Shown here piece by piece: positions 53,508 to 62,983 of a DNA stretch of 64,000 nt (positions are counted from its first letter, which is position 1; every line of letters starts with the position of its first letter). A program made the position numbers and the translations under genes. The notes beneath the pieces were generated by a model, which did no database searches, was not told where the DNA came from, and worked only from the letters and a program-made list of their open reading frames with translations. This DNA comes from UMGS1590 sp963558655. GTDB lineage: Bacteria; Bacillota; Peptococcia; Peptococcales; Peptococcaceae. The stretch spans positions 62,001 to 126,000 of the forward strand of contig CAUWHJ010000003.1 of the NCBI GenBank assembly GCA_963558655.1. Direction: 5' to 3'.

Positions 53508-53536
53508 AATAATCACGCTCCTAAAAAATTGTTACC

Positions 53537-56500
53537 TTACTTATTATACTGACTGCTTTCACCCGTGACAATCTCTTTAAGGTCGCTCAGAACAAGTTTT
53601 AACGAATCTAATAACTTGTCAGCGTTTGTCATTCTTGTGGCGTCCATAACAACAAACGTCTCATCATTGATGTTTTTAAGCATCAATCGTCCGATTTTTC
53701 TCCCTACATAGGCCACAAGCTGCTGAACATCAAAATCACTTTCCGGATCAATTTTTATATAAATATTCTGCCGTCTCTGTTTGATGGATAAAATCCGCGC
53801 TGCGCCAGCCATCTGTTTAAGGGCCACGAGTTTTAGCAAATTTAACACCGGTTCATCAGGCATACCAAAACGATCTACCAGTTCGTCATACATTTCACCA
53901 ATCTCCTGCTGGTTCGTAAGACCATCCAAGCGTTGGTATAAGCCAATACGCAACCGTGGATCAGAAATATAAGTTTCAGGGAAATACGCTTGAAGCTCTA
54001 TTTCGATTTCAGTATGGACAGGTGGTAAGGCCAGCTCTTCTTGTGGATGATCGGTGCGCTTCATTTTGCGTATGGTCTCTTGCAACATCTTTAAGTACAA
54101 TTCAAAACCAATTTCCGCCACATGACCACTTTGTGCAGCGCCCAACATATTACCAGAACCACGAATCTCAAGGTCACGCATAGAAATTTTATAACCAGAG
54201 CCCAGCGCCGTATATTCCCGCAACGTGTTGAGACGTTTGCGTTGTTCTTCGCTAAGCAGTTTATCCGGTTTGTACATGAGATACGCATAAGCCACGCGTT
54301 TGCTGCGGCCAACACGTCCTTTTAATTGATAAAGCTGCGCCATGCCAAAATGATCTGCGTTGTGAACAATCATGGTATTGGCATTCGGTATATCAATTCC
54401 GGTTTCAATAATCGTGGTACAAACAAGAATGTCTGCTTCCTGGTGCTGAAATTTAAGCATAATGTCTTCAAGTTCTGCTTCTTTCATACGTCCATGCCCC
54501 ATAATAACACGACTGTTTGGAAACATTTCCCTGTATTTACGCGCCACTTCAGGCAAGTGTTCTACGTTGTTATAAACAACAAAAACCTGACCACCACGTA
54601 ATAATTCGCGTCGTACCGCTTGTTCAATAACCATAGGCATTTCTTCAATGACATAGGTTTGAATAGGCAGTCGATTATCCGGCGGCGTTTCAATGATACT
54701 CATATCTTTCACGCCTGTTAGCGAGAAGTAAAGCGTACGCGGAATCGGCGTCGCCGAAAGGGTCAATACATCAACGCTTTCTTGCAAAGATTTGATTTTT
54801 TCTTTATGCTTCACGCCAAAACGCTGCTCTTCGTCAATAATGAGAAGCCCTAAATCCGCAAAATGCAGTTTCTGATTCAAGAGCTTATGTGTACCTATGA
54901 CAACATCAAGTCGGTGATTGGCCAAATCTCTGAAAATTTTATTCTGTTCTTTTGTTGTGCAGAAACGCGTAAGCTGAGCAATTTCAACACCGAATGGTTC
55001 CATTCTTGCCTTAAACGTTTCATAATGCTGCATGGCCAAAATCGTTGTTGGCACCAATACAGCCACTTGCTTATGATTGCAGACTGCTTTGAACGCTGCG
55101 CGCAATGCCACCTCAGTTTTGCCAAAACCAACATCGCCGCAAACCAAGCGATCCATTGCGTGTGGCTTTTCCATATCCGTTTTCACTTCTTTAATCGCTT
55201 TGAGTTGATCGTCGGTTTCTACATACGGAAAAGCGTTCTCAAATTCTTTTTGCATATCATCGTCTGGTGCAAAAGCAAAGCCTGGCATCATTTGCCGCTT
55301 AGCGTGCACTTCCAACAACTGTTCTGCCATATCTTCAATAGAAGCCTGAATGCGTTTCTTTGACTTGCTCCAATCGCTGGAACCAAGCTTATTGACTTTG
55401 GGCTTTTTCCCTTCTTGGCCAACATATTTTTCAACAAGATGCATCTGATCTATTGGCACATAGAGACGATCGGCACCCTTGTATTGAATAAGAATGTAAT
55501 CCTGCTCTGATTCTCCGCGCTGAAGATGCTCAATACCCAGATACAAACCAATACCGTGATGTTCATGCACAATGTAATCGCCAACCTGAAGATCTTCAAT
55601 AACCAACCCAGAATGTTTTTTAGCTTTCTTCTTTGACGTTGGCTGCTTATTTTCAACATGAAAGATATTCGCATCCATAAACAAGCAGCGATCCTGCGAA
55701 AAATCACAGGAAAAACAGAACTGTTTTTTCAATAGCGCAATACCCTGACATTGGTCAATATCGGCCATCGTTTCAACACGCTGATAATGCAGGCTGTATT
55801 CATCTAAAAGATTGGCTAATAAAGCAAGCACATCGTCTTCCGAATGGTAGAACACAAGGGTGTATGCATCGGCAAGACGCGATTTTATATTTTCGATAAA
55901 GCGATTGACAGGATAAACTTTCAACGGATTGGCTGTAATCGGATAATAGCAAACAGTGGTTTCTTGAAATAAACTGTGCTGCGCTTTCACTTCCGACAAA
56001 TACATTGAAGGCCATTGCACGAACTGTTCTTTCAGCGTTTCTAAAGATGGCAGGACTTCGATTTTCGACGGCAAGATATAACCATAGCTAAACAAGTCGC
56101 CCAGTTGACTGATGGTAGCATCGTATTTAGTATGAATGGCATTCTCAACCACTTCTGTTTCATCAATACACAACAAGGTCTGTGCTGAAAAATAATCGAA
56201 CAATGTGGCTGTGTACATCGGTGAAAGATAGGCATAATAGGCCAAAACACTGGCGTCCTCTTCACCTTCCACCACACATTGCAAACGTGTTTGAAGTTGC
56301 ACGCGCACATCGTCCGGCATACGAGTCAACGTGTCGTTCAGTTCTTGCGTAATATGTTTAGTAAGCGTATCGCGCACACCATCGGTAAAGAAAATATCTT
56401 GTGCCGGAAGTATTTCCACACCCTCTACATTGCGTTCACTTTTTTGCGTCTCAGCAGAAAAAAAGCGCAAAGAATCAATCTCATCATCAAACCATTCAAT

Positions 56501-57052
56501 ACGCAATGGTTGGTCGTGATGTGGCGAAAAAAGGTCAACAATTCCTCCACGACGCGCAAAGGCGCCCGGTTGGTCGCAAATGCTGGCTGATTCGTACCCT
56601 AATTCCAAAAGGCGTGAAAGAAATTTTTCCTGAGGCACCTCTTCACTAACACGCAATGTCATCAATGAATCGTTAAAATAAGAAGGCTGCGGGAAAGATT
56701 CTAACATCACCATGGCATTGGCAATAATTACACAAGGTATGCCCTGGGTCAGCAAATAAAGAGCTTCTACGCGATCCCCATCATTTTCTTCCTTGGCCAA
56801 TACTTCGACAGGTAAATGAGAGCGCTGATACAAAGCCAAAACCGGTTGAGCAAGCACCGAGCGCAACAATACAGCGAGATCATTTACGCGTCGATCGTTT
56901 TCGCAAAGAATCACCGTCGTTTGATGAGGATCCCGTTCAATAAGAAGTTCTAGTAGTGCGTTGCGCCCACTTTGATCCAGCCCATCCCAAAGCACCCTGG
57001 ATGATTTAACGTCAAGTTGACTATAACATTTATTCAAAATCGAAAAGTTCAT
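53537..57052 (-). CDS. mfd: Transcription-repair coupling factor Mfd
   Basis: A 1171-residue DNA translocase that removes stalled RNA polymerase and recruits UvrA. It has an N-terminal UvrB-like module with degenerate Walker site, then the RNA-polymerase-interacting domain starting VGDYIVHEHHGIGLYLGIEHL (~510). The helicase module has GDVGFGKTEVALRAAFKA (Walker A), DEEQRFGVKHKE (DEEQ box) and LSATPIPRT, and the TRG motif region precedes the C-terminal TRCF domain. ATG 57052 behind GAGGCAAAACACT is chosen; the GTG at 57094 has no ribosome-binding site. A terminator separates it from pth. Confidence 0.95.
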   Translation of the reverse strand: MNFSILNKCYSQLDVKSSRVLWDGLDQSGRNALLELLIERDPHQTTVILCENDRRVNDLAVLLRSVLAQPVLALYQRSHLPVEVLAKEENDGDRVEALYLLTQGIPCVIIANAMVMLESFPQPSYFNDSLMTLRVSEEVPQEKFLSRLLELGYESASICDQPGAFARRGGIVDLFSPHHDQPLRIEWFDDEIDSLRFFSAETQKSERNVEGVEILPAQDIFFTDGVRDTLTKHITQELNDTLTRMPDDVRVQLQTRLQCVVEGEEDASVLAYYAYLSPMYTATLFDYFSAQTLLCIDETEVVENAIHTKYDATISQLGDLFSYGYILPSKIEVLPSLETLKEQFVQWPSMYLSEVKAQHSLFQETTVCYYPITANPLKVYPVNRFIENIKSRLADAYTLVFYHSEDDVLALLANLLDEYSLHYQRVETMADIDQCQGIALLKKQFCFSCDFSQDRCLFMDANIFHVENKQPTSKKKAKKHSGLVIEDLQVGDYIVHEHHGIGLYLGIEHLQRGESEQDYILIQYKGADRLYVPIDQMHLVEKYVGQEGKKPKVNKLGSSDWSKSKKRIQASIEDMAEQLLEVHAKRQMMPGFAFAPDDDMQKEFENAFPYVETDDQLKAIKEVKTDMEKPHAMDRLVCGDVGFGKTEVALRAAFKAVCNHKQVAVLVPTTILAMQHYETFKARMEPFGVEIAQLTRFCTTKEQNKIFRDLANHRLDVVIGTHKLLNQKLHFADLGLLIIDEEQRFGVKHKEKIKSLQESVDVLTLSATPIPRTLYFSLTGVKDMSIIETPPDNRLPIQTYVIEEMPMVIEQAVRRELLRGGQVFVVYNNVEHLPEVARKYREMFPNSRVIMGHGRMKEAELEDIMLKFQHQEADILVCTTIIETGIDIPNANTMIVHNADHFGMAQLYQLKGRVGRSKRVAYAYLMYKPDKLLSEEQRKRLNTLREYTALGSGYKISMRDLEIRGSGNMLGAAQSGHVAEIGFELYLKMLQETIRKMKRTDHPQEELALPPVHTEIEIELQAYFPETYISDPRLRIGLYQRLDGLTNQQEIGEMYDELVDRFGMPDEPVLNLLKLVALKQMAGAARILSIKQRRQNIYIKIDPESDFDVQQLVAYVGRKIGRLMLKNINDETFVVMDATRMTNADKLLDSLKLVLSDLKEIVTGESSQYNK

Positions 57053-57107
57053 AGTGTTTTGCCTCGTCACATCTCCAAAATTTTCGGCAATCACGCCATA
57101 AACGCGT

Positions 57108-57135
57108 AAAAAGCAGGCTGTTACAAACAGCCTGC
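57108..57135 (-). terminator. Intrinsic terminator between pth and mfd
   Basis: On the minus strand GCAGGCTGTT (57126-57135) pairs with AACAGCCTGC (57113-57122), 3-nt loop, followed by TTTTTA. mfd may therefore need its own promoter or read-through. Confidence 0.85.
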
Positions 57136-57144
57136 ATAAAACAG

Positions 57145-57696
57145 TCAGTTAAATTGGTTCATGGTCGCAACAATGCCTTCTTTCAACCAAAAGGAACACC
57201 AGACATCCATATTGGCAATAACCTCATCAATCACCGGCGCTTCATCTTTATGAAAACCAGATAACACATGTCCAATGACATTATTGTGTGCATCGTGTCC
57301 AATCCCTACTTTAAGGCGATCAAAAACCTGGCTGTTGAGATGCGCTATAACCGATTTAATGCCGTTGTGGCCTCCTGCGCTACCTTTTTGTTTGAAACGA
57401 ATTTTGCCCAATGGAAGATCCATATCGTCATGAATGATAAGAAAATCATCGATCGTATCATAATAGTGAATCAGTTGACCAACTGCCGAACCACTATCAT
57501 TCATATAAGTTTGTGGTTTTACAAGCAGCACCTGTTGCCCGGCAATCATTCCTTTACCGGTCAACGCTCGACATTCCTTTTTCGTTACAGAAATACCATA
57601 TAAGTCTGCCAAGCGATCAATAGCCATAAAGCCCACATTATGGCGTGTCTTTGCATAATCTTTGCCTGGATTTCCCAAGCCAACAATCATTTTCAT
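57145..57696 (-). CDS. pth: Peptidyl-tRNA hydrolase
   Basis: A 183-residue enzyme that frees tRNA from prematurely released peptidyl-tRNA. The signature is IVGLGNPGKDYAKTRHNVGF, with the catalytic His in RHNVG. KPQTYMNDSGSAV, DDMDLPLGKIRFKQKGSAGGHNGIKS follow in order. ATG 57696 is chosen with AGGTGA upstream; the GTG at 57711 lies within that box. It lies ~30 nt downstream of prs. Confidence 0.95.
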   Translation of the reverse strand: MKMIVGLGNPGKDYAKTRHNVGFMAIDRLADLYGISVTKKECRALTGKGMIAGQQVLLVKPQTYMNDSGSAVGQLIHYYDTIDDFLIIHDDMDLPLGKIRFKQKGSAGGHNGIKSVIAHLNSQVFDRLKVGIGHDAHNNVIGHVLSGFHKDEAPVIDEVIANMDVWCSFWLKEGIVATMNQFN

Positions 57697-57726
57697 GATG
57701 AGCGGAATCACCTACCATTTTATAAC

Positions 57727-58683
57727 TTAAAACATTTTGCTAACAGATGCGTCCTGGAAAATACGCATAATGGCTTCACCGAAAAGCGGCGCAACAGAAA
57801 GGGTTTTAATTTTGTTGCAGCCCTTTGCCGCCGTTGGGATGGAGTTGGTTGTTACAATTTCCGTAATTGGTGAGGCATTAAGGCGATCAATAGCAGGACC
57901 AGAAAGTACAGGATGTGAGCAAGATGCATACACTTCTTTTGCACCACGTTCTTTCAGTGCGGTAGCAGCGTTAGTAATGGTACCTGCTGTATCAATAATG
58001 TCGTCAATGAGAATAACATTTTTGTCTTTCACATCGCCAATAATGCTCATGACTTCAGAAACATTTGGTTTTGGACGACGTTTATCAATAATTGCCAGTG
58101 GTGCGTGTAAAAGATCAGCAAACTTACGTGCACGAGCAACACCGCCGATGTCTGGGGAAACAACAACAAAATCATCAAGGCCAAGAGATTTATAATAATT
58201 AGCCAAAATAGGTGCTGCAATAAGATGATCGACGGGAACATCAAAGAACCCTTGAATTTGTTGTGCGTGCAAATCCATGGTCAACACACGACGGCACCCA
58301 GCCTTGGTAATCAGATTGGCAATGAGTTTTGCAGTGATTGGTTCACGACCACGGCTCTTACGATCTTGGCGTGCATAACCATAATATGGCATAACAGCGG
58401 TAATACGACGAGCCGAAGCACGACGCACTGCGTCAATCATGATTAACAATTCCATGATGTTATCATTGCCTGGTTCGCAGGTTGGCTGCACAATGAAAAC
58501 ATCTTTACCGCGTACGCTTTCATCAATTTCTACATTGATTTCGCCATCGCTAAACTTGGAAACCACACTGTCTCCAAGTTCGATACCAATGTAATCACAA
58601 ATTTCTTTGGCCAATTCGGGATTGGCGTTCCCCGTAAAAACTTTCAAATGATCCAGTGACTTGTGCATATCAATGTCCTTCAT
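57727..58683 (-). CDS. prs: Ribose-phosphate pyrophosphokinase
   Basis: A 318-residue enzyme making PRPP from ribose 5-phosphate and ATP for nucleotides, histidine and tryptophan. It has FSDGEINVEIDESVRGKDVFIVQ near the start, PYYGYARQDRKSRGREPI (~100) and DLHAQQIQGFFDVPVDHL. The PRPP-binding loop is VILIDDIIDTAGTITNAA. ATG 58683 gives an 8-nt spacing to GGAGG; the ATG at 58689 is too close. Confidence 0.96.
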   Translation of the reverse strand: MKDIDMHKSLDHLKVFTGNANPELAKEICDYIGIELGDSVVSKFSDGEINVEIDESVRGKDVFIVQPTCEPGNDNIMELLIMIDAVRRASARRITAVMPYYGYARQDRKSRGREPITAKLIANLITKAGCRRVLTMDLHAQQIQGFFDVPVDHLIAAPILANYYKSLGLDDFVVVSPDIGGVARARKFADLLHAPLAIIDKRRPKPNVSEVMSIIGDVKDKNVILIDDIIDTAGTITNAATALKERGAKEVYASCSHPVLSGPAIDRLNASPITEIVTTNSIPTAAKGCNKIKTLSVAPLFGEAIMRIFQDASVSKMF

Positions 58684-58696
58684 GTTCATGTCCTCC

Positions 58697-60061
58697 CTAT
58701 TTTCTCCAGTTTTCTTTTACAACAAGCGATGGCCGTGTAACAGCCAACGCATTTGAAACAACATCTTTCGACAAAGTCGAGCCGGCGCCAATCAGTACCT
58801 TGTCCCCAATGGTAATTGGGGCAATCAAGTTTGTATTGCTGCCGACAAAAACATCATCACCAATCACTGTACGATGTTTATGCTTGCCATCGTAGTTACA
58901 CGTAATGGTGCCGCAGCCAACGTTAACCCGGGCCCCCATATCGGTATCACCAATATATGTATGATGAGAGATTTTACTTTCGTTAGCAATCGTACTGTTT
59001 TTCACTTCAACGAAATTGCCAATTTTCACCTGTTCACCAATTATATTCCCCGGACGCAACTGTGCAAACGGGCCAATCGTTGTATAGGCGCCAACCACAG
59101 AATCTTTGATGACGGATTGTCGAACCACAACGCCTTCACCAATGGTTGAGTTGGTAATACGGCTTCCCGATTCAATCACAGCATCACGTTTAATCACTGT
59201 ATGACCGAAAAGATGAACATTTCCTTCCAACGTCACATCCGGCTCCAAAACAACTTCGTCTTCAATGGTAATCGTTGCCGGATCTTCCATGGTTACACCT
59301 TGCATCATCCAGGCTTCGTTAATACGCGCACGCAAAAGTTTTTCTGCATATGCCAACTGAACACGGTTATTAACACCAAGGCTATCCTCGGCATTTTTAA
59401 GCACATAAGACGCTGTTGAAAGCCCTTTTGCATAAGCTATTTTTAACAGGTCCGTAAGATAAAATTCACCTTGTGCATTGTTGGTATCAAGCGCATCAAT
59501 TTGCTCTACTAAAAAGCGTAAATCAAAGCAGTAGGTGCCAACGTTGATTTCTTTGATGTTTTTTTCTTCATCGCTGGCATCTTTTTCTTCAACAATCGCG
59601 CGGATTTTCTCACCATCATGTAAAATGCGGCCATAGCCGGTTGGCTGGTCAACAACTGTTGTCATCACAGTAACAGCATTCCCCTGCTCTATGTGCTGCG
59701 ATAACATGGCTTCCAGGCTCTCGGAGCGAATCAGCGGTGTATCGCCACAGGTTACAAGAACGGTGGCCTCTTCCTGCATATCTATATCATTTTTCAATGC
59801 TTCCAATGCAATACGCACAGCGTGCCCTGTACCAAGTTGCTGTTCCTGAAATACCAAGCGAACATCATCACCGAGTACTTCTCGCACCTGATCGGCGCCA
59901 TGCCCTATGACTACATATTGCTCACTAATTTGCGCCTCATCGATGGCTTTTAACACGCGTGTAATCATAGGTTGACCCAGCACACGATGCAGGACTTTTG
60001 GAGAAGCGGAACGCATACGGGTTCCTTTGCCCGCTGCGAGAATAATAGCATATTTCTTCAT
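58697..60061 (-). CDS. glmU: Bifunctional GlmU (GlcN-1-P acetyltransferase / UDP-GlcNAc pyrophosphorylase)
   Basis: A 454-residue enzyme making UDP-N-acetylglucosamine for peptidoglycan. The N-terminal uridyltransferase has LAAGKGTRMRSASPKVLH. The C-terminal half is a left-handed beta-helix of hexapeptide repeats, with NFVEVKNSTI and NVGCGTITCNYDGKHKHRT. ATG 60061 with GGAGGTTGGG upstream is chosen; the longer form to 60079 overlaps ispE. Confidence 0.96.
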   Translation of the reverse strand: MKKYAIILAAGKGTRMRSASPKVLHRVLGQPMITRVLKAIDEAQISEQYVVIGHGADQVREVLGDDVRLVFQEQQLGTGHAVRIALEALKNDIDMQEEATVLVTCGDTPLIRSESLEAMLSQHIEQGNAVTVMTTVVDQPTGYGRILHDGEKIRAIVEEKDASDEEKNIKEINVGTYCFDLRFLVEQIDALDTNNAQGEFYLTDLLKIAYAKGLSTASYVLKNAEDSLGVNNRVQLAYAEKLLRARINEAWMMQGVTMEDPATITIEDEVVLEPDVTLEGNVHLFGHTVIKRDAVIESGSRITNSTIGEGVVVRQSVIKDSVVGAYTTIGPFAQLRPGNIIGEQVKIGNFVEVKNSTIANESKISHHTYIGDTDMGARVNVGCGTITCNYDGKHKHRTVIGDDVFVGSNTNLIAPITIGDKVLIGAGSTLSKDVVSNALAVTRPSLVVKENWRK

Positions 60062-60075
60062 CCCAACCTCCAGAA

Positions 60076-60972
60076 TCAATAAGAAACTCTATCTTTTATT
60101 AAATCAGAACTACAAGTAGATGTCAAATACACATTAGGAAATAGCGCTCGGATTTTCTTATAATTTTCCCACGCAGCCTCTTGCGTTGCATAAAGGCCAA
60201 AAAGCGTTGGCCCGCTTCCGGACATGAGCACGTGTTGGACACCACAGTCTAACAGCTGTTGCTTACGTTTTTCTGTGCGCGGTTCAATACGAAAACTTGG
60301 ACGCTCTAAAGCATTATACAAATGTTCTTCAATAAACGCTACATCACCATCGCGCACAGCCTGGCACAGCGCTTCAAACAACATTGTTTCCGGATGAATG
60401 TCTTCCGGTTGAATGGCTTTATAGACAGCTGCCGTGGAAACACCATAATCCGCACGCACCAACACGATATGCATCTTTGGTAAATCCGGTAAAGTATGTA
60501 CTTGTTCGCCACGTCCATCGCAAATGGCCGTTCCCCCCTGAACACAAAACGGTACATCTGAACCAAGCTCAGCAGCCAGCGTCATGAGCGTTTCCTCAGA
60601 CAAATTCAAATGAAACAATTTATTACAGCCCACAAGGACGGCGGCAGCATCACTGCTGCCGCCTGCCATACCTGCTGAAACAGGAATATTTTTCTTGATA
60701 CGAATGGCAACTTGAGGCATTTTATAATGCTCCTGCAATAGCAAAGCTGCACGCATCGCTAAATTATTTCTATTATTTGGCACATAAACAGAATCACACT
60801 GAACCATATTCGTGCCGGCTCTGCGAATGTCAATGACATCATGTAAGCGCACCGACTGCATAATCATTGTTACTTCATGGTAACCATCTGTGCGTTTACC
60901 AATACAATCTAAAAATAAATTGATTTTACCATGCGCTCTAACAACAATGTGATGCTGTTGCTTACGTTTCAT
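60076..60972 (-). CDS. ispE: 4-diphosphocytidyl-2-C-methyl-D-erythritol kinase
   Basis: A 298-residue GHMP kinase of the non-mevalonate isoprenoid pathway. AHGKINLFLDCIGKRTDGYHE at the start carries the substrate-binding segment. The ATP loop is PVSAGMAGGSSDAAAVLVG, and HVLMSGSGPTLFGLY is the third motif. It begins 2 nt after the stop of the amino-acid permease gene, so it is probably expressed with it. Confidence 0.95.
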   Translation of the reverse strand: MKRKQQHHIVVRAHGKINLFLDCIGKRTDGYHEVTMIMQSVRLHDVIDIRRAGTNMVQCDSVYVPNNRNNLAMRAALLLQEHYKMPQVAIRIKKNIPVSAGMAGGSSDAAAVLVGCNKLFHLNLSEETLMTLAAELGSDVPFCVQGGTAICDGRGEQVHTLPDLPKMHIVLVRADYGVSTAAVYKAIQPEDIHPETMLFEALCQAVRDGDVAFIEEHLYNALERPSFRIEPRTEKRKQQLLDCGVQHVLMSGSGPTLFGLYATQEAAWENYKKIRALFPNVYLTSTCSSDLIKDRVSY

Positions 60973-60974
60973 GA

Positions 60975-61661
60975 TTAGAATCCTTTCTTTGCCAAACGGC
61001 GTTCCACATAACTAAAAATGGTTGTAATCACGGTAATCAAAATTAAATAGATAACAGCAGCAGTGACATACATTTCAAAAGGCTTATAGAGGGAACCGGA
61101 ATAAATCTGAGCTGTACGCAAAAGATCCGTAACCGTAATGGCAGAAGCCAACGCTGTATCCTTGATGAGATTAATAAACTCATTACCAAGTGGCGGAATC
61201 AAACGGCGGTATGTCTGCGGAATGATAATTTTCCGCATAGCCAAACGACGATTCATGCCCAAAGAAAGAGCCGCTTCCATTTGTCCATTGTCAATCGAAA
61301 GAATTCCTGAACGAATAATTTCAGCAATATAAGCCCCACCGCAAATGCTAATACCAATGATCGCCGCGGTGAAACTGTCCAGATCAATACCCAACGCAGC
61401 AGAAAGACCAAAATAAATCAGAAATAATTGCACCATCAATGGAATGCCGCGAAAGACCCATGTGTACAAAGAACCAATCACATACAGAGGTTTGATGTTA
61501 CTAATTTTCATCAAAGCAACAATCAAACCAATAATAAGACCAAAAAAGATACTGATGACCGCCAATTCAATTGTGGTCACCGTTGCTTTCAAGAGATATG
61601 GAAGTGTTTGAAAAATAACATCCCAATCCCAATCAACAGCACCAAACATTAAACTACTCAT
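60975..61661 (-). CDS. Polar amino-acid ABC transporter permease (HisM/GlnP type)
   Basis: A 228-residue inner-membrane protein with about five helices. TLPYLLKATVTTIELAVISI and FRGIPLMVQLFLIYFGL are typical of the His/Glu/Gln/Arg/opine permease family. The coupling loop is EAALSLGMNRRLAMRKIIIPQ, with PPLGNEFINLIKDTALAS after it. The binding-protein gene lies upstream and ispE directly downstream. No ATPase gene for this importer is found in the window, so it must use one encoded elsewhere. Confidence 0.92.
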   Translation of the reverse strand: MSSLMFGAVDWDWDVIFQTLPYLLKATVTTIELAVISIFFGLIIGLIVALMKISNIKPLYVIGSLYTWVFRGIPLMVQLFLIYFGLSAALGIDLDSFTAAIIGISICGGAYIAEIIRSGILSIDNGQMEAALSLGMNRRLAMRKIIIPQTYRRLIPPLGNEFINLIKDTALASAITVTDLLRTAQIYSGSLYKPFEMYVTAAVIYLILITVITTIFSYVERRLAKKGF

Positions 61662-61685
61662 ACCTGTTAATACAACCTTTCTTTA

Positions 61686-61730
61686 GACACACGAATACTC
61701 ACCTGACCTTCAGGTGAGTATTCGTGTGTC
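61686..61730. repeat. Perfect 21-bp hairpin between the binding-protein and permease genes
   Basis: Arms 61686-61706 and 61710-61730 are exactly complementary with a 3-nt loop, but neither strand has a T run after it. It is therefore better read as an mRNA-stabilising or processing stem that raises binding-protein level than as a terminator. Confidence 0.8.
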
Positions 61731-61736
61731 TTAAAC

Positions 61737-62669
61737 TCAATATTCATTGGCATCCAGACGCGCCTGTGCATCAGCAACAAGCGATTCTGTGATATCCATA
61801 CCAATCCACTTCATAGAAATCTCTTTCATTGTTCCATCAACAAGCAGTTCATCGACAGCTTTCTGAATGGCAAGTTGAAGATCCCCATCTTCTTTGTTAA
61901 AAGCAATACCAATCTGGTTAGCCGTTTTTCCTTCACTGCTAGGTACATCACCCACATGGGTATATTTTCCTGTTTCCAAAAGCTCTACGGAACCAAAACT
62001 ATCAATGGCTAAAGCATCAATACGTCCATTATCAAGGTCAACCGTGATTTCCGGGAAAGTTTTATAAACTTTCATGTTTTCCCCTTCTACAAAACCTGCA
62101 GCAAGGAGATCATTTGCAGCAGTTGAGCCCAACTGAGTGCCAATCACCTTATCTTTATAGTATTCAATATCATCCATGCCATCTTCAACATTTTCATTCA
62201 GAACAAGCAGATATTGATCGGCTACACCATAAGGCACATAATTTGCTTCTTTAACACGGCTGTCCCACATATTCATGCCACTGATGATTACATCGAATTT
62301 TCCCGTCTGCAACCCCGCAATAATGGCATTCCATTCCGCCGGCACAAATTCAAATTTAACACCAAGCTTTTCACCAATAGCATTCGCCATGTCTACGTCA
62401 AAACCTACGATTTCGTCTGTTTCTGCATCATGATAGCCCATTGGTGGGTAAGAATCATCAAGACCAGCTTTAATGACGCCAGCTTCTTTAACACGATCCA
62501 AAGAACCGTCACCTTTTACCGTAGCTTCCCATGGATTTTTTGCTTCGATTTTGGTCACATTTGTATCCGATGCCGCAGATGTTGTGTCATCTTCTCCAGA
62601 ACCACAACCTACAACACCAAGTGCCAATACCGCTGCAAGCGTAACAGCTACCAATTTTTTTAATTTCAT
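61737..62669 (-). CDS. Polar amino-acid ABC transporter substrate-binding lipoprotein
   Basis: A 310-residue exported lipoprotein: signal MKLKKLVAVTLAAVLALGVVGC, then a Ser/Thr/Asp linker. The SBP_bac_3 domain starts about residue 57, with VIKAGLDDSYPPMGYHDAETDEIVGFDVDMANAIGEKLG split over two conserved blocks. Later come FDVIISGMNM and GTQLGSTAANDLL. It captures a polar amino acid or cystine-like ligand; the exact one is unclear. It is the first gene of the minus-strand unit. Confidence 0.92.
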   Translation of the reverse strand: MKLKKLVAVTLAAVLALGVVGCGSGEDDTTSAASDTNVTKIEAKNPWEATVKGDGSLDRVKEAGVIKAGLDDSYPPMGYHDAETDEIVGFDVDMANAIGEKLGVKFEFVPAEWNAIIAGLQTGKFDVIISGMNMWDSRVKEANYVPYGVADQYLLVLNENVEDGMDDIEYYKDKVIGTQLGSTAANDLLAAGFVEGENMKVYKTFPEITVDLDNGRIDALAIDSFGSVELLETGKYTHVGDVPSSEGKTANQIGIAFNKEDGDLQLAIQKAVDELLVDGTMKEISMKWIGMDITESLVADAQARLDANEY

Positions 62670-62792
62670 AATGGTGTCCCTCCGTTATTTTCAACTTAGT
62701 AGTAGTTTAACATGGTAAAGCGCTAATTGCAACAAGAATCCGCATAAATCGACACATTTTACGCACATTCTTCACGAAATCAAGATTTCTAT

Positions 62793-62821
62793 TTGCCAAA
62801 TCGCACCTTATCCGCTATACT
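62793..62821 (+). promoter_or_regulatory. tRNA-Arg promoter
   Basis: TTGCCA (62793-62798), 17-bp spacer, TATACT (62816-62821), 20 bp before the tRNA 5' end. Confidence 0.75.
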
Positions 62822-62841
62822 AGTGTCTGTAAATATCACAT

Positions 62842-62913
62842 ACGCCTGTAGCTCAGTGGATAGAGCGCCGCCCTCCGGAGGCGGGTGCGTAGGTTCGATT
62901 CCTATCAGGCGTG
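62842..62913 (+). tRNA. tRNA-Arg (anticodon CCG)
   Basis: Acceptor ACGCCTG pairs with CAGGCGT and discriminator G follows. The D-arm is GCTC/GAGC; the anticodon arm is CCGCC-CTCCGGA-GGCGG, with anticodon CCG at 62875-62877. The T-arm is GTAGG-TTCGATT-CCTAT. CCA is not encoded. It reads the CGG arginine codon. Confidence 0.95.
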
Positions 62914-62922
62914 TCTTTCCAG

Positions 62923-62949
62923 AAGGATCGCTTGTCGATCCTTATTTTT
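62923..62949 (+). terminator. Intrinsic terminator after tRNA-Arg
   Basis: AAGGATCG (62923-62930) pairs with CGATCCTT (62936-62943), then ATTTTT. Confidence 0.85.
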
Positions 62950-62983
62950 ATGTTCTTAGATATGATACGAAAGGAAGTTTGGG

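Noticed and set aside
53507..53516. GTG 53516 as the PrsA-type start
   Set aside because: It sits 1 nt after the AGGAGC box, too close to be used; TTG 53507 gives normal spacing and a standard signal peptide.
61686..61730. Intrinsic terminator
   Set aside because: The stem is perfect, but neither strand has the T run required after it; listed instead as a hairpin repeat.
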